Assembly (NCBI GenBank): GCA_016181145.1
Contig: JACOZW010000025.1
Coordinates: forward strand, 1 to 42,475
Length of the DNA: 42,475 bases
Origin: Candidatus Yanofskyibacteriota bacterium
GTDB taxonomy: Bacteria; Patescibacteriota; Minisyncoccia; 2-02-FULL-40-12; GWA2-44-9
Direction of reading: 5' to 3'
In this document: one piece after another, positions 22,263-29,347 of the stretch
Position numbering within the stretch: the stretch's first letter is position 1
Layout of the letters: every line of letters starts with the position of its first letter
Position numbers and translations under genes: made by a program
Notes under the pieces: generated by a model
Seen by the model: only the letters and a program-made list of their open reading frames with translations
Told to the model about the DNA's origin: nothing
Databases searched by the model: none

Positions 22263-23183
22263 ATGGCTGATGTTAAAGATCTCAAAATTCAATATTTAGA
22301 GTATTTGGAGATAGAAAGAAACAGGTCGCAAAAAACTCTTGAAAACTACGGACGCTATTTGGACAGATTTTTAAGCTTTGCAAAAATTAAAAATATCAGT
22401 CAGCTAGATGAAGATCTCATCCGCCAGTACCGGTTATATTTAAACCGGTTAAAAAATGATGATGGCGAACCGCTTAAAAAAGTAACTCAAAATTATCATA
22501 TAATCGCACTACGAACGTTTTTGAAATACCTTGCCAAGAGAGGTGTTAAAAGCGTAGCCGCCGAACGGGTTGAATTAGGCAAACAGGAAGACCGAGAGGT
22601 TACGTTCCTTGAGCCGGATGAACTCGAGAGACTCCTAGCTGCCTCCGAAGGTGCTTCGCTAGGCTCCTTGCGAGATAAAGCAATACTTACTATGTTATTT
22701 AGCACCGGTATGCGTGTATCAGAGCTATGTTCTCTCGACAGGGATAGAATCGACACCAAAAGAGGGGAGTTATCTATACGCGGTAAGGGAAGCAAAATCA
22801 GAATGGTTTTTTTATCAGATGAAGCGAGAAAAAACATCCAGGACTATATGTCTAAAAGAGCCGACGCTGACGAGGCGCTATTTATACGCATTCCAAAAAA
22901 CGAGGAGTTCTCAAAAGACAGCGACCTAAGACTCACGCCCAGAAGCATTCAAAGAATTATAAAAAAATATTCGGTAAAAGCCGGTATCGTCGGTAAGCAC
23001 GTATCGCCACATACCCTTCGCCATTCATTTGCTACTGATCTTCTGCGCGGGGGAGCCGACATCCGTTCAGTACAAGCAATGCTTGGCCACGCCTCAGTTA
23101 CAACCACCCAGATATACACTCATGTGACCGATAAACAACTTCGAGAAGTTCATAAAAAATTCCACAATAAAAAAGACCGATAA
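22263..23183 (+). CDS. xerC: Tyrosine recombinase, XerC/XerD type
   Basis: 306 aa with an N-terminal SAM-like domain (YLEYLEIERNRSQKTLENYGR) and a C-terminal catalytic domain. The catalytic set is present: Arg in STGMRVSELCSL, Lys in the beta-hairpin (IRGKGSKIRMVFL), HTLRHSFAT (H-x-x-R), GHASVTTTQIYTHV (His and the nucleophilic Tyr). Xer recombinases resolve chromosome dimers at dif; many CPR have one enzyme doing both roles. There are no mobile-element genes around it, which favours the housekeeping function over an integrase. XerC versus XerD cannot be settled by eye. Confidence 0.9.
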   Translation: MADVKDLKIQYLEYLEIERNRSQKTLENYGRYLDRFLSFAKIKNISQLDEDLIRQYRLYLNRLKNDDGEPLKKVTQNYHIIALRTFLKYLAKRGVKSVAAERVELGKQEDREVTFLEPDELERLLAASEGASLGSLRDKAILTMLFSTGMRVSELCSLDRDRIDTKRGELSIRGKGSKIRMVFLSDEARKNIQDYMSKRADADEALFIRIPKNEEFSKDSDLRLTPRSIQRIIKKYSVKAGIVGKHVSPHTLRHSFATDLLRGGADIRSVQAMLGHASVTTTQIYTHVTDKQLREVHKKFHNKKDR

Positions 23184-23185
23184 AA

Positions 23186-24103
23186 TTATCGGCCAATATA
23201 TTTGTTATAGCTCTCTATAAAAGCTATCGGGTCAACATTAACGCCATTCACCTTAACCATGAAGTGTAGGTGCGGGGGAGTCCCTCGAGGGGTTGCCCCG
23301 GTAAAAGCGACTGTCTGGCCACTTTTCACCAGATCACCAACACCAACTGTAAATTTAGATAAATGGAGGTACAGAGAAAGAATACCGGAACCATGATCAA
23401 TTACTAGCAGATTACCCTCAGTACCAGAAAGAGAAAAATTATGAGCCAAAAGAACTTTCCCGGAGTTGATGGCCATAACCGGCAATGGAGTTTTAGCCCT
23501 AAAATCAACTCCGCCATGAGGCACTTCCCTTTTCACTATTATCCTCTTGGTTCTTCTGCTGTACGATCCGTACAGGCGAGAAACGCCAAAAAAATCAGTT
23601 ACTTCAATATTATCTAACGGATAGATGAACTGGTCAGAAGTGTAATCTTCATATTTTTCAGCTAAGTCATAGGCAGCACGCATCAGAGCTACTTCTTTAA
23701 TGCGACGATCCTGAACGGCTTTGCTTGGCACATTGGCCGGACCCGCATACCATGGAGTTCCGAAATCTTTTTTAATAACCTCCAGCTCACCATATTGCCA
23801 ATTCAATCTTACTCCACGGCCGCACTCTACTAGATAAACCGGGTATTTAAGGGACATTTCCCGCGTGTTAGTAGGCTCGGTATTTACTGCTACACCAATA
23901 TAGACATAGCCGTACCTATTGGGTATATATTGTTTTTCAAAGGCATGAACGCATACCATAGGTCCCTGCCATTGAGGGTTAACTCTTACTATAACTACGC
24001 CTCCCTGATAAATCTGGGGATTAACAATCTCAAAAGGACTGATCTGAGCTCCACTATTTTGACCCCAAAACAAAACACCCAACAGAAATAGAATTATTTT
24101 CAA
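23186..24103 (-). CDS. Secreted M23 family peptidase
   Basis: 305 aa from a TTG at 24103, chosen because AGGAAAAG lies 4 nt upstream and the protein then opens with a signal peptide (LKIILFLLGVLFWGQNSGAQ). A longer frame from TTG 24163 would overlap the promoter. The N-terminal half is a beta-rich domain (FEIVNPQIYQGGVVIVRV), as in IPT/TapA-like modules before M23 domains. The C-terminal M23 domain has VPHGGVDFRA (H and D), then LYLHLS and HLHFMVKV (H-x-H). It is expected to cut peptidoglycan peptides. The pair with the other M23 gene at 13 kb is not adjacent. The gene ends 2 nt from the convergent xer stop. Confidence 0.9.
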   Translation of the reverse strand: MKIILFLLGVLFWGQNSGAQISPFEIVNPQIYQGGVVIVRVNPQWQGPMVCVHAFEKQYIPNRYGYVYIGVAVNTEPTNTREMSLKYPVYLVECGRGVRLNWQYGELEVIKKDFGTPWYAGPANVPSKAVQDRRIKEVALMRAAYDLAEKYEDYTSDQFIYPLDNIEVTDFFGVSRLYGSYSRRTKRIIVKREVPHGGVDFRAKTPLPVMAINSGKVLLAHNFSLSGTEGNLLVIDHGSGILSLYLHLSKFTVGVGDLVKSGQTVAFTGATPRGTPPHLHFMVKVNGVNVDPIAFIESYNKYIGR

Positions 24104-24134
24104 GGTTCTTTTCCTACAAAAATCTCTTGAGAAT

Positions 24135-24163
24135 ATGCTAACACAAAAAATGCGTTTAGGCAA
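24135..24163 (-). promoter_or_regulatory. Predicted promoter of the secreted M23 gene
   Basis: TTGCCT (24158-24163), 17 nt, TAGCAT (24135-24140) on the minus strand; it supports the downstream TTG start. Confidence 0.45.
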
Positions 24164-24203
24164 TGACGATCGAGGATATACACGAAAAAAAACGAATGTC
24201 CCG

Positions 24204-24743
24204 TTACTTGTAGCTAGGATACTTCTCCTTTTTATTTCTCGATTCCCATCTGGCTAAAGCAAAAAATAAACTTGATAAGCGATTCAGATAAACCCTGATC
24301 CCAGGATCCAACTTACCTGCTGCATCCGATCTTAAAACGCTTCGCTCGACGTTTCTCGACTTGGCCCGAAGCAGATCGAGCCAAGCCGACAGATGGGTTG
24401 TGCCGGATATGACAAATTTTTTGGCTGGATTTAGTTTATTCTCTATCCGCTCGATTATTGCTTCGATCCTTTCTACCTTGATCGGTTCAAGGAGGGGAGG
24501 GGTTCTTTTTTCTTTGAGCATCAGATATGCTAAGTTTGCCTGAATAATGAAAAGTGACTCCTGTACTTCATGCAGTGTGCCTGCTAAGTCCTTCTTGACC
24601 TTCGTGCTCTTAAGCACCCCCAACATACTATTTAACTCATCAAGCTGGCCCAGGGCCTCAACAAAAGGATTCGTTTTTTGGATCTTCTTTTTTCCAACAT
24701 GGCTCACACCTTTATCGCCTTTTCCGGTATAAAATATGGGCAT
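24204..24743 (-). CDS. PduO-type cob(I)alamin adenosyltransferase
   Basis: 179 aa. The family motifs are YTGKGDKG near the N-terminus (ATP binding), the helix VISGTTHLSAWLDLLRAKSRNVERSV and the end NRLSSLFFALARWE. It transfers adenosyl from ATP to cob(I)alamin to give coenzyme B12. CPR cells usually lack B12 synthesis, so the enzyme would service imported cobalamin, for example for a B12-dependent ribonucleotide reductase; no such gene is in the window. There is no Shine-Dalgarno; the promoter at 24750-24778 places the transcript start essentially at the ATG. Confidence 0.9.
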   Translation of the reverse strand: MPIFYTGKGDKGVSHVGKKKIQKTNPFVEALGQLDELNSMLGVLKSTKVKKDLAGTLHEVQESLFIIQANLAYLMLKEKRTPPLLEPIKVERIEAIIERIENKLNPAKKFVISGTTHLSAWLDLLRAKSRNVERSVLRSDAAGKLDPGIRVYLNRLSSLFFALARWESRNKKEKYPSYK

Positions 24744-24749
24744 CTATTG

Positions 24750-24778
24750 AGTATAAAATAATACTTAGAATGTGTAAA
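24750..24778 (-). promoter_or_regulatory. Predicted promoter of the adenosyltransferase gene, inside the repeat stem
   Basis: TTTACA (24773-24778), 17 nt, TATACT (24750-24755), on the minus strand. The -35 lies in the outer left stem of the dispersed hairpin element, and the ATG is 7 nt past the -10. Confidence 0.6.
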
Positions 24779-24933
24779 AGAAATCCATATCCTACTGCAA
24801 TTGCAGAATTTCGGCTATAAAATCGTCATATCTCATCTGAATAGTGCCTAACTATTCTTCCTCAATCTGCCGATTTTCTATCTCGAAATTCTGCAATTTC
24901 GTGACGAAAGAGACTTCTCTTACACATTCTTAG
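24764..24933. repeat. Dispersed hairpin element, copy 1
   Basis: The core 24785-24912 is over 90 percent identical to 40135-40261. It folds as: AATTGCAGAATTTCG pairing with CGAAATTCTGCAATT (15 bp), AAAATCG with CGATTTT, and the tip GAATAGT/ACTATTC with a 5-nt loop. The outer arms (24764-24785 and 24912-24933) pair over about 19 of 22 positions, but their sequence is unrelated to the outer arms of copy 2. It lies between the adenosyltransferase gene and a candidate sRNA. Confidence 0.85.
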
Positions 24934-24952
24934 AGATATCCACACATTAGTT

Positions 24953-24980
24953 TTGACTAATGCAAGGTGATTGCTATAAT
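24953..24980 (+). promoter_or_regulatory. Strong promoter of the candidate sRNA
   Basis: TTGACT (24953-24958), 16-nt spacer, extended -10 TGC-TATAAT (24975-24980) on the plus strand. Confidence 0.7.
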
Positions 24981-24986
24981 ACAGAT

Positions 24987-25062
24987 AGTTCGTTGTCGAG
25001 AGCCTCGGCTCTCAAACCGAACGCAAGTTCGGAAAAGGTCCTCCCCGGAGAGACCTTTTTCT
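24987..25062 (+). ncRNA. Candidate small RNA with C-rich segment
   Basis: About 76 nt between a strong promoter and a T-tract terminator, with no open frame and a convergent gene beyond it. Three stem-loops follow one another: GAGAGCC/GGCTCTC; CCGAAC-GCAA-GTTCGG (GNRA tetraloop); and the terminator AAAAGGTC/GACCTTTT, whose upper part holds GTCCTCCCC. The C-rich CCTCCCC is complementary to Shine-Dalgarno-type GGGGAGG, as in C-rich sRNAs of Gram-positive bacteria. I do not recognise it as SRP RNA, 6S or tmRNA. Confidence 0.6.
25033..25062 (+). terminator. Terminator of the candidate sRNA
   Basis: 8-bp stem 25033-25040 with 25052-25059, inner CTC/GAG, then TCTTTT. Confidence 0.75.
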
Positions 25063-25075
25063 TTTGCTAAATTTA

Positions 25076-25639
25076 TTACTTTTCAAAAATATAAGTTCTG
25101 TTTTGAGTAAGGTATCTGATCATCTCTTTGGTAATCACTGTATCTGGCCTGCTGTGCAGGTCGTGAATCAAGTCGTTTTCATGGATATGCAGGTGCTTAA
25201 TCTGCGAGCTTCTTTCATTAAAAATAGCTATAATTCTTTTCTGTGCTTCCTCAATTGACCGAGCCCCCAGCATCTCATGTCCGACATCAAAACAAAGCGG
25301 AATATTTTGGGGAACTAGTCTCCAGTCTATCTGTCCGTGTTTTAAATTAAAAGGTCCGTAATTTAAAAGCGGCGCATTCTCCCAGTATAATTTCACTCGG
25401 AAAAAGGCCGCTGTAATTTGACCGAAATTTATTAATTTAGTCCCAGTCTTCATATTTTCTGCATAGATATTATGCTGTAATTCCAAGGGTAGATGAGTTG
25501 TTAGGCTCTTATAGCAAAAGAGACGGCATGCCAATATACTCCAGAACAGGTACGCAAAATGTTTCCATGAAACTGTTTCGTACAAACACCAGGCATGCAG
25601 GTGTCCGCCGTCAACTTGGTTTTTATTGATAAATATCAT
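25076..25639 (-). CDS. Xylose-isomerase-like TIM-barrel protein, short
   Basis: 187 aa. The C-terminal two thirds resemble the AP-endonuclease-2/xylose-isomerase barrel: KLYWENAPLLNYGP, then the metal-binding pattern IPLCFDVGHEMLGARSIEEA and IKHLHIHEND. Such barrels act as sugar isomerases, epimerases or endonucleases; which one cannot be told. At 187 aa it is well short of the usual 250-290, so the first strands of the barrel are poorly represented or lost. The ATG overlaps the stop of the kinase-like gene by 4 nt (ATGA), so the two are translated together and probably act on related compounds. Confidence 0.65.
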   Translation of the reverse strand: MIFINKNQVDGGHLHAWCLYETVSWKHFAYLFWSILACRLFCYKSLTTHLPLELQHNIYAENMKTGTKLINFGQITAAFFRVKLYWENAPLLNYGPFNLKHGQIDWRLVPQNIPLCFDVGHEMLGARSIEEAQKRIIAIFNERSSQIKHLHIHENDLIHDLHSRPDTVITKEMIRYLTQNRTYIFEK

Positions 25640-26397
25640 TTAATCAGAGACTTGAGGGTAGTAATTTTATTATGATAAAACCCGTCATTTTCTTCTTTTA
25701 AATAATCCTCCAGAGTTACCGTCGCAAGAAATTCAACGCATTTAAGGACCAGAAATGAATTGATCATTTCTTGGTCCGGCCTGATACCATAGCCCCTCCA
25801 AAAATCATGCTCTGAACCTGAGAATTCACGAAATATCCACAGATCAACAATCGCAAAATCCTCATATGGCGACCCCACTCTTGAGAACTCCCAATCTATC
25901 ACTTTTGGATCCTCTCCTATTTTACCGATAATATTACCTAGCCAGAAATCGCCATGTACATACCTAACCCCCTGTTCATATATTATATCCCAAGCGACTT
26001 CAAAAACCGGGGATATCTGCTCCAGCTCCAGTATGGGACGCGTATACTCGACGGCCCTTCGGAATCTTCCCAGATAATAAGGCGGGAGCGTACGGTCAGG
26101 AAATTGAAATCTATGAATTTTTGCCAAGATGCGGCCGGCAGCTTCAAAAACCTCCTCCCTCCGCCTAGCCATAGTCTCATAAGATTCGCCCTCGATAAAT
26201 TCCTGACGCAAAACAACGCCTTGGCTGGATATCAATCTTGGCGCCAGAGTTCCGCCAAAAATACTTAACGCCCTTCTTTCTCTTTCAAGCCGCTCATACG
26301 AAGACATGCCGACAAGTCCATCATTACTGAATACTTTGACAACAATACCATCCTCAAGAAACACATTATTAATGAACCCGCCCTCGAGCCTTCTCAT
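25636..26397 (-). CDS. Aminoglycoside-phosphotransferase-like small-molecule kinase
   Basis: 253 aa of the APH/choline-kinase fold. The nucleotide loop is at the N-terminus (GGFINNVFLEDGIVVKVFSND). The catalytic loop YVHGDFWLGNII carries the HGD-x-x-x-x-N pattern, followed by the metal site PKVIDWEFSRVGSPYEDFAIVDLW. APH-fold enzymes phosphorylate hydroxyls of sugars, choline, amino alcohols or antibiotics; the substrate here is unknown and resistance should not be assumed. It leads a two-gene operon with the TIM-barrel protein. Confidence 0.85.
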   Translation of the reverse strand: MRRLEGGFINNVFLEDGIVVKVFSNDGLVGMSSYERLERERRALSIFGGTLAPRLISSQGVVLRQEFIEGESYETMARRREEVFEAAGRILAKIHRFQFPDRTLPPYYLGRFRRAVEYTRPILELEQISPVFEVAWDIIYEQGVRYVHGDFWLGNIIGKIGEDPKVIDWEFSRVGSPYEDFAIVDLWIFREFSGSEHDFWRGYGIRPDQEMINSFLVLKCVEFLATVTLEDYLKEENDGFYHNKITTLKSLIK

Positions 26398-26433
26398 GAA
26401 ATCCTGTCATTAAATCAGCTAGAAGTTGGGCTT

Positions 26434-26461
26434 ATCGTATCAAATATATCAATTATTACAA
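26434..26461 (-). promoter_or_regulatory. Possible promoter of the kinase-like gene
   Basis: TTGTAA (26456-26461), 16 nt, TACGAT (26434-26439) on the minus strand. Confidence 0.35.
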
Positions 26462-26490
26462 ACCGCTTGAAATTCCCGAAAGTTTAATAC

Positions 26491-26574
26491 TGGTGCCCGG
26501 GGTGGGACTCGAACCCACAAGCCTTACGGCACACGATTTTAAGTCGTGCGTGTATACCATTCCACCACCCGGGC
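26491..26574 (-). tRNA. tRNA-Leu (anticodon TAA)
   Basis: Full cloverleaf: acceptor GCCCGGG/CCCGGGC, anticodon stem CACGA/TCGTG with loop CTTAAAA, a long class II variable arm and T arm GTGGG-TTCGAGT-CCCAC. Discriminator A and an encoded CCA at the 3' end. Confidence 0.95.
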
Positions 26575-26597
26575 TTAATAACCATTAATTTTAAAAT

Positions 26598-26625
26598 AAA
26601 ATCGGCTCTTTTTCAAGCCGATTTT
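26598..26625 (-). terminator. Terminator of the rml operon
   Basis: 10-bp stem AAAATCGGCT (26598-26607) with AGCCGATTTT (26616-26625), containing the rmlA stop region and followed by TTATTTTA on the minus strand. Confidence 0.75.
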
Positions 26626-27368
26626 TTACTTGCCGTCCTTGTGTCTCTAGCCTGATCGAGGGAAGCTCGCTTGAAGGCCCAGTTCGAGGCCTTTAGAAGC
26701 GAGTCAAATGTTCCGGCATCTATCCACTCACCCTTGACCATATCTACCCTCAATTCACCCTTATTTAGATACCAATTATGCAAATCAGTAATTTCAAGTT
26801 CTCCTCTGGCTGAAGGCTTCAAACCCTCAGCTGCTTCTACAACCCGGCTATCATAAACATATAATCCGGTTACGGCATAAGAAGATAAAAATTTCTTCGG
26901 CTTTTCCTCTATCTTTACAGCTCTGCCGTTTTTATTGAATTTAACCACACCAAACCTCTCAGGATCAGATACTTTCTTAGCAAATACCTGTCCTCCGGAT
27001 TTAAATTTTTTTATGGTCTTACTGAAATCATCTTCAAAGATATTATCACCCAAAATCAATGTTACATTGTCTTTCCCGATAAAATCGGCCCCGATAATAA
27101 AAGCTTGGGCTAGACCCGCCGGCTTATCCTGTATCTCATAGGTAAACTTAGCTCCGAATTCCTTGCCAGACCCCAGAAGCTTTAAAAAATCACCAGGATG
27201 ATCCGGAGAAACTATAATCAATATTTCTTTTATCCCGGCTCTCAAAAGAGTGTTGAGGGGATAAAAAATCATTGGCCTGTCATAAACCGGCAAAAGCTGT
27301 TTCGATGTTATTTTTGTAAGAGGGGAGAGGCGAGTACCTCCGCCACCGGCTAAAATTATTCCCTTCAT
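26613..27368 (-). CDS. rmlA: Glucose-1-phosphate thymidylyltransferase
   Basis: 251 aa. It makes dTDP-glucose from dTTP and glucose-1-phosphate, the first step to dTDP-rhamnose. The nucleotide-binding start is GIILAGGGGTRLSPLTKITSKQLLPVYD, followed by QDKPAGLAQAF, LILGDNIFEDD and GEWIDAGTFDSLL; all are classic RmlA. It belongs to the short class (about 240 aa) without the full C-terminal extension of long RmlA. The ATG overlaps the upstream rmlD-like stop (ATGA) and has no Shine-Dalgarno, so translation depends on coupling. Last gene of rmlB-rmlD-like-rmlA. Confidence 0.93.
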   Translation of the reverse strand: MKGIILAGGGGTRLSPLTKITSKQLLPVYDRPMIFYPLNTLLRAGIKEILIIVSPDHPGDFLKLLGSGKEFGAKFTYEIQDKPAGLAQAFIIGADFIGKDNVTLILGDNIFEDDFSKTIKKFKSGGQVFAKKVSDPERFGVVKFNKNGRAVKIEEKPKKFLSSYAVTGLYVYDSRVVEAAEGLKPSARGELEITDLHNWYLNKGELRVDMVKGEWIDAGTFDSLLKASNWAFKRASLDQARDTRTASKKSA

Positions 27369-28234
27369 GATTGTTTTAAGCTGGATTTATAGACTCTCAT
27401 TACATCCTCAATTCTTTTATCTGTCAGTTTTGGCATCGATATGCCCAGACTTTTTGCTTTTTTCATTGATAACACGCAGTTACTTCTTTTTGCCTTAATT
27501 ATTCCGTTGGAACCTTCAAGCTGTTCGAGACTTATTAATTCATACTCATGGCCGGGGTCTACTATTTTTTTATAGGCTTCCAGTATCTGCTGATGCTCAA
27601 CATATCCTTCATTAGTAAGGTTCAATATGCCAAACGGCCGAGTCTCGATAAGATGCCCTAGAGCAGGCCACAAATCTTCAATCAGAGTCACGGAATTAGG
27701 GATAGAAATGACTCTGGAATATGAAACTATCTTATTGATGAGATTCCTTGGGTGGTCAGACTTGGATATGGGCATTCTAATTCTTGCATATAATACCGGC
27801 AGTTCATTCAGTATATCCTGTAATACTATCCTCATTCTGGAATAAAAACTTCCGTGAAAATTAGGCTCATCTTCTTCGGTAAATTCTCGTTCCGGACCGC
27901 CGTTATAAACACAGCCGGAAGAAATCTGTATTGGATATGCTCCTGCCTCAAGAGCCGCTAACATTACATTAGTAGCTCCTACCACATTCACCCGGACTGT
28001 TTCTTCTTTGTGATCCTCGCACCAGTCAATAGTCGGGTAGGCCTTAGCGCCGGTGAGATTTATCACAACGTCGGGCTTAACAGCACTAAAAGCATCTCTC
28101 ATGCCGGATGGATTCAGTATATCAACCCGATTGTCAAAGACCTGAAACCCCTGCAGGCGGAAATAGTCTGCACATCTTGAGCCCAGAAATCCGGAAGCTC
28201 CCAGGATATATATTTTGATTTTTTTTGTATCCAA
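27365..28234 (-). CDS. RmlD/NRS-ER-like NAD(P)-dependent reductase
   Basis: 289-aa short-chain dehydrogenase-like protein. The Rossmann loop is GASGFLGSR, followed by DVVINLTGAKAYPTIDWCE and SSGCVYNG. The segment EFTEEDEPNFHGSFYSRMR resembles the bifunctional 3,5-epimerase/4-reductase (NRS/ER, the RHM C-terminal domain) more than classic RmlD. The catalytic Y-x-x-x-K reads YSRMR, so Lys is replaced by Arg (codon AGG), which could weaken or change activity. The start is a TTG, with a strong GGAGG 8 nt upstream. It lies between rmlB and rmlA and probably completes deoxysugar synthesis. Confidence 0.75.
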   Translation of the reverse strand: MDTKKIKIYILGASGFLGSRCADYFRLQGFQVFDNRVDILNPSGMRDAFSAVKPDVVINLTGAKAYPTIDWCEDHKEETVRVNVVGATNVMLAALEAGAYPIQISSGCVYNGGPEREFTEEDEPNFHGSFYSRMRIVLQDILNELPVLYARIRMPISKSDHPRNLINKIVSYSRVISIPNSVTLIEDLWPALGHLIETRPFGILNLTNEGYVEHQQILEAYKKIVDPGHEYELISLEQLEGSNGIIKAKRSNCVLSMKKAKSLGISMPKLTDKRIEDVMRVYKSSLKQS

Positions 28235-28239
28235 TTTGC

Positions 28240-29244
28240 CTACCTCCAGGAGTTAGACTTAACCAATAATGGCTTCCACCATTGCGGGTTATTTTTATAC
28301 CAATTTACCGTCTCGGTCAAGCCGTCTGACCAGTTCTTCTGCGGCTTCCATCCAAGCTTGCTAATTTTTTTTGAATCTAAAAGATACCTGGAATCGTGAC
28401 CGGGACGATCAGGAACAATTTCTTTTAAATTCTTAGGCTTTTTCAAGACTGTTAAAATACCGTCTGCTATATCGGTAATAGTTTTTTCCAATCCAGTTCC
28501 GATATTATATGCCTCGCCGATAACTCCTTTTTCAAGAATCAGATCAATCGCCCGACAGTGGTCTAAGACATGTATCCACTCTCTTTTATTTCCGGCAGAT
28601 TTAAAAACAGGAAGCGGCTCATTTTGCAAAGCCTTAAGGGTAAATACCGGTATTACCTTCTCGGGGAATTGGTGGGTGCCATAGTTATTAGAACAATAGC
28701 TTATCGTAAGCGGAAAACCAAAGGTATGAAAATAACTTTTGGCAATCAAGTCGCCCGAAGCTTTACTGGCATTATAGGGTGTTCTAGGATTATAGGGTGA
28801 TTTTTCGGTGAATCTGAATTTACTCTTCAATGGAAGCTGACCAAATACTTCGCAAGTTGAGATGTGGTGAAACCTCTTTACTCCTACCTGTCGGGCAGCT
28901 TCCAAAAGAGTAGCTGTACCCAAGGCATTGGTTTTAGCAAAATCAAGAGGAGAATTGACCGCCTTATTATTATCTGATTCTGCCGCGAAATTAACTATAC
29001 AGTTAATTCTGTTGCTTTTTAAGATATGGCTCATTGCACCATAATCACCGATATCGGCTTTATAAAATTTATAGCGAGGATCCCTGGCAATATCTTTTAA
29101 ATTCTCCGGATTACCGCAATAGGTCAGGAGGTCAACATTGATAACCTTGATATTTTTATATTTACCCAGAAGATGACGAATAAAATGACTGCCAATAAAT
29201 CCACAACCTCCGGTAACTAAAATGTTTTTATAACTCCTGTCCAT
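28240..29244 (-). CDS. rmlB: dTDP-glucose 4,6-dehydratase
   Basis: 334 aa. It oxidises and dehydrates dTDP-glucose to the 4-keto-6-deoxy sugar. Rossmann motif TGGCGFIGSHFIRHLL, then NFAAESDNNKAVNSP, and catalytic YNASKASGD (Y-x-x-x-K). The helper motif usually written STDEVYG reads STCEVFG here, with Cys in place of the catalytic Asp, a variant I think occurs in some dehydratases. The rest (WIHVLDHCRAIDLILEKG, GEAYNIGTG, DRPGHDSRYLLDSKKI) fits well. First gene of the rml operon, starting 25 nt downstream of tRNA-Cys. Confidence 0.93.
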   Translation of the reverse strand: MDRSYKNILVTGGCGFIGSHFIRHLLGKYKNIKVINVDLLTYCGNPENLKDIARDPRYKFYKADIGDYGAMSHILKSNRINCIVNFAAESDNNKAVNSPLDFAKTNALGTATLLEAARQVGVKRFHHISTCEVFGQLPLKSKFRFTEKSPYNPRTPYNASKASGDLIAKSYFHTFGFPLTISYCSNNYGTHQFPEKVIPVFTLKALQNEPLPVFKSAGNKREWIHVLDHCRAIDLILEKGVIGEAYNIGTGLEKTITDIADGILTVLKKPKNLKEIVPDRPGHDSRYLLDSKKISKLGWKPQKNWSDGLTETVNWYKNNPQWWKPLLVKSNSWR

Positions 29245-29269
29245 AAACTATAAATCTTTTTATTATATC

Positions 29270-29344
<75 letters not shown>

Positions 29345-29347
29345 AAA

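Noticed and set aside
22263-23183. Integrase of a mobile element
   Set aside because: No attachment repeats, cargo or phage genes adjoin it; a housekeeping Xer is simpler.
24987-25062. SRP 4.5S RNA or a riboswitch leader
   Set aside because: No GGAAGC SRP loop is present, and the downstream gene is convergent, so it is not a leader.
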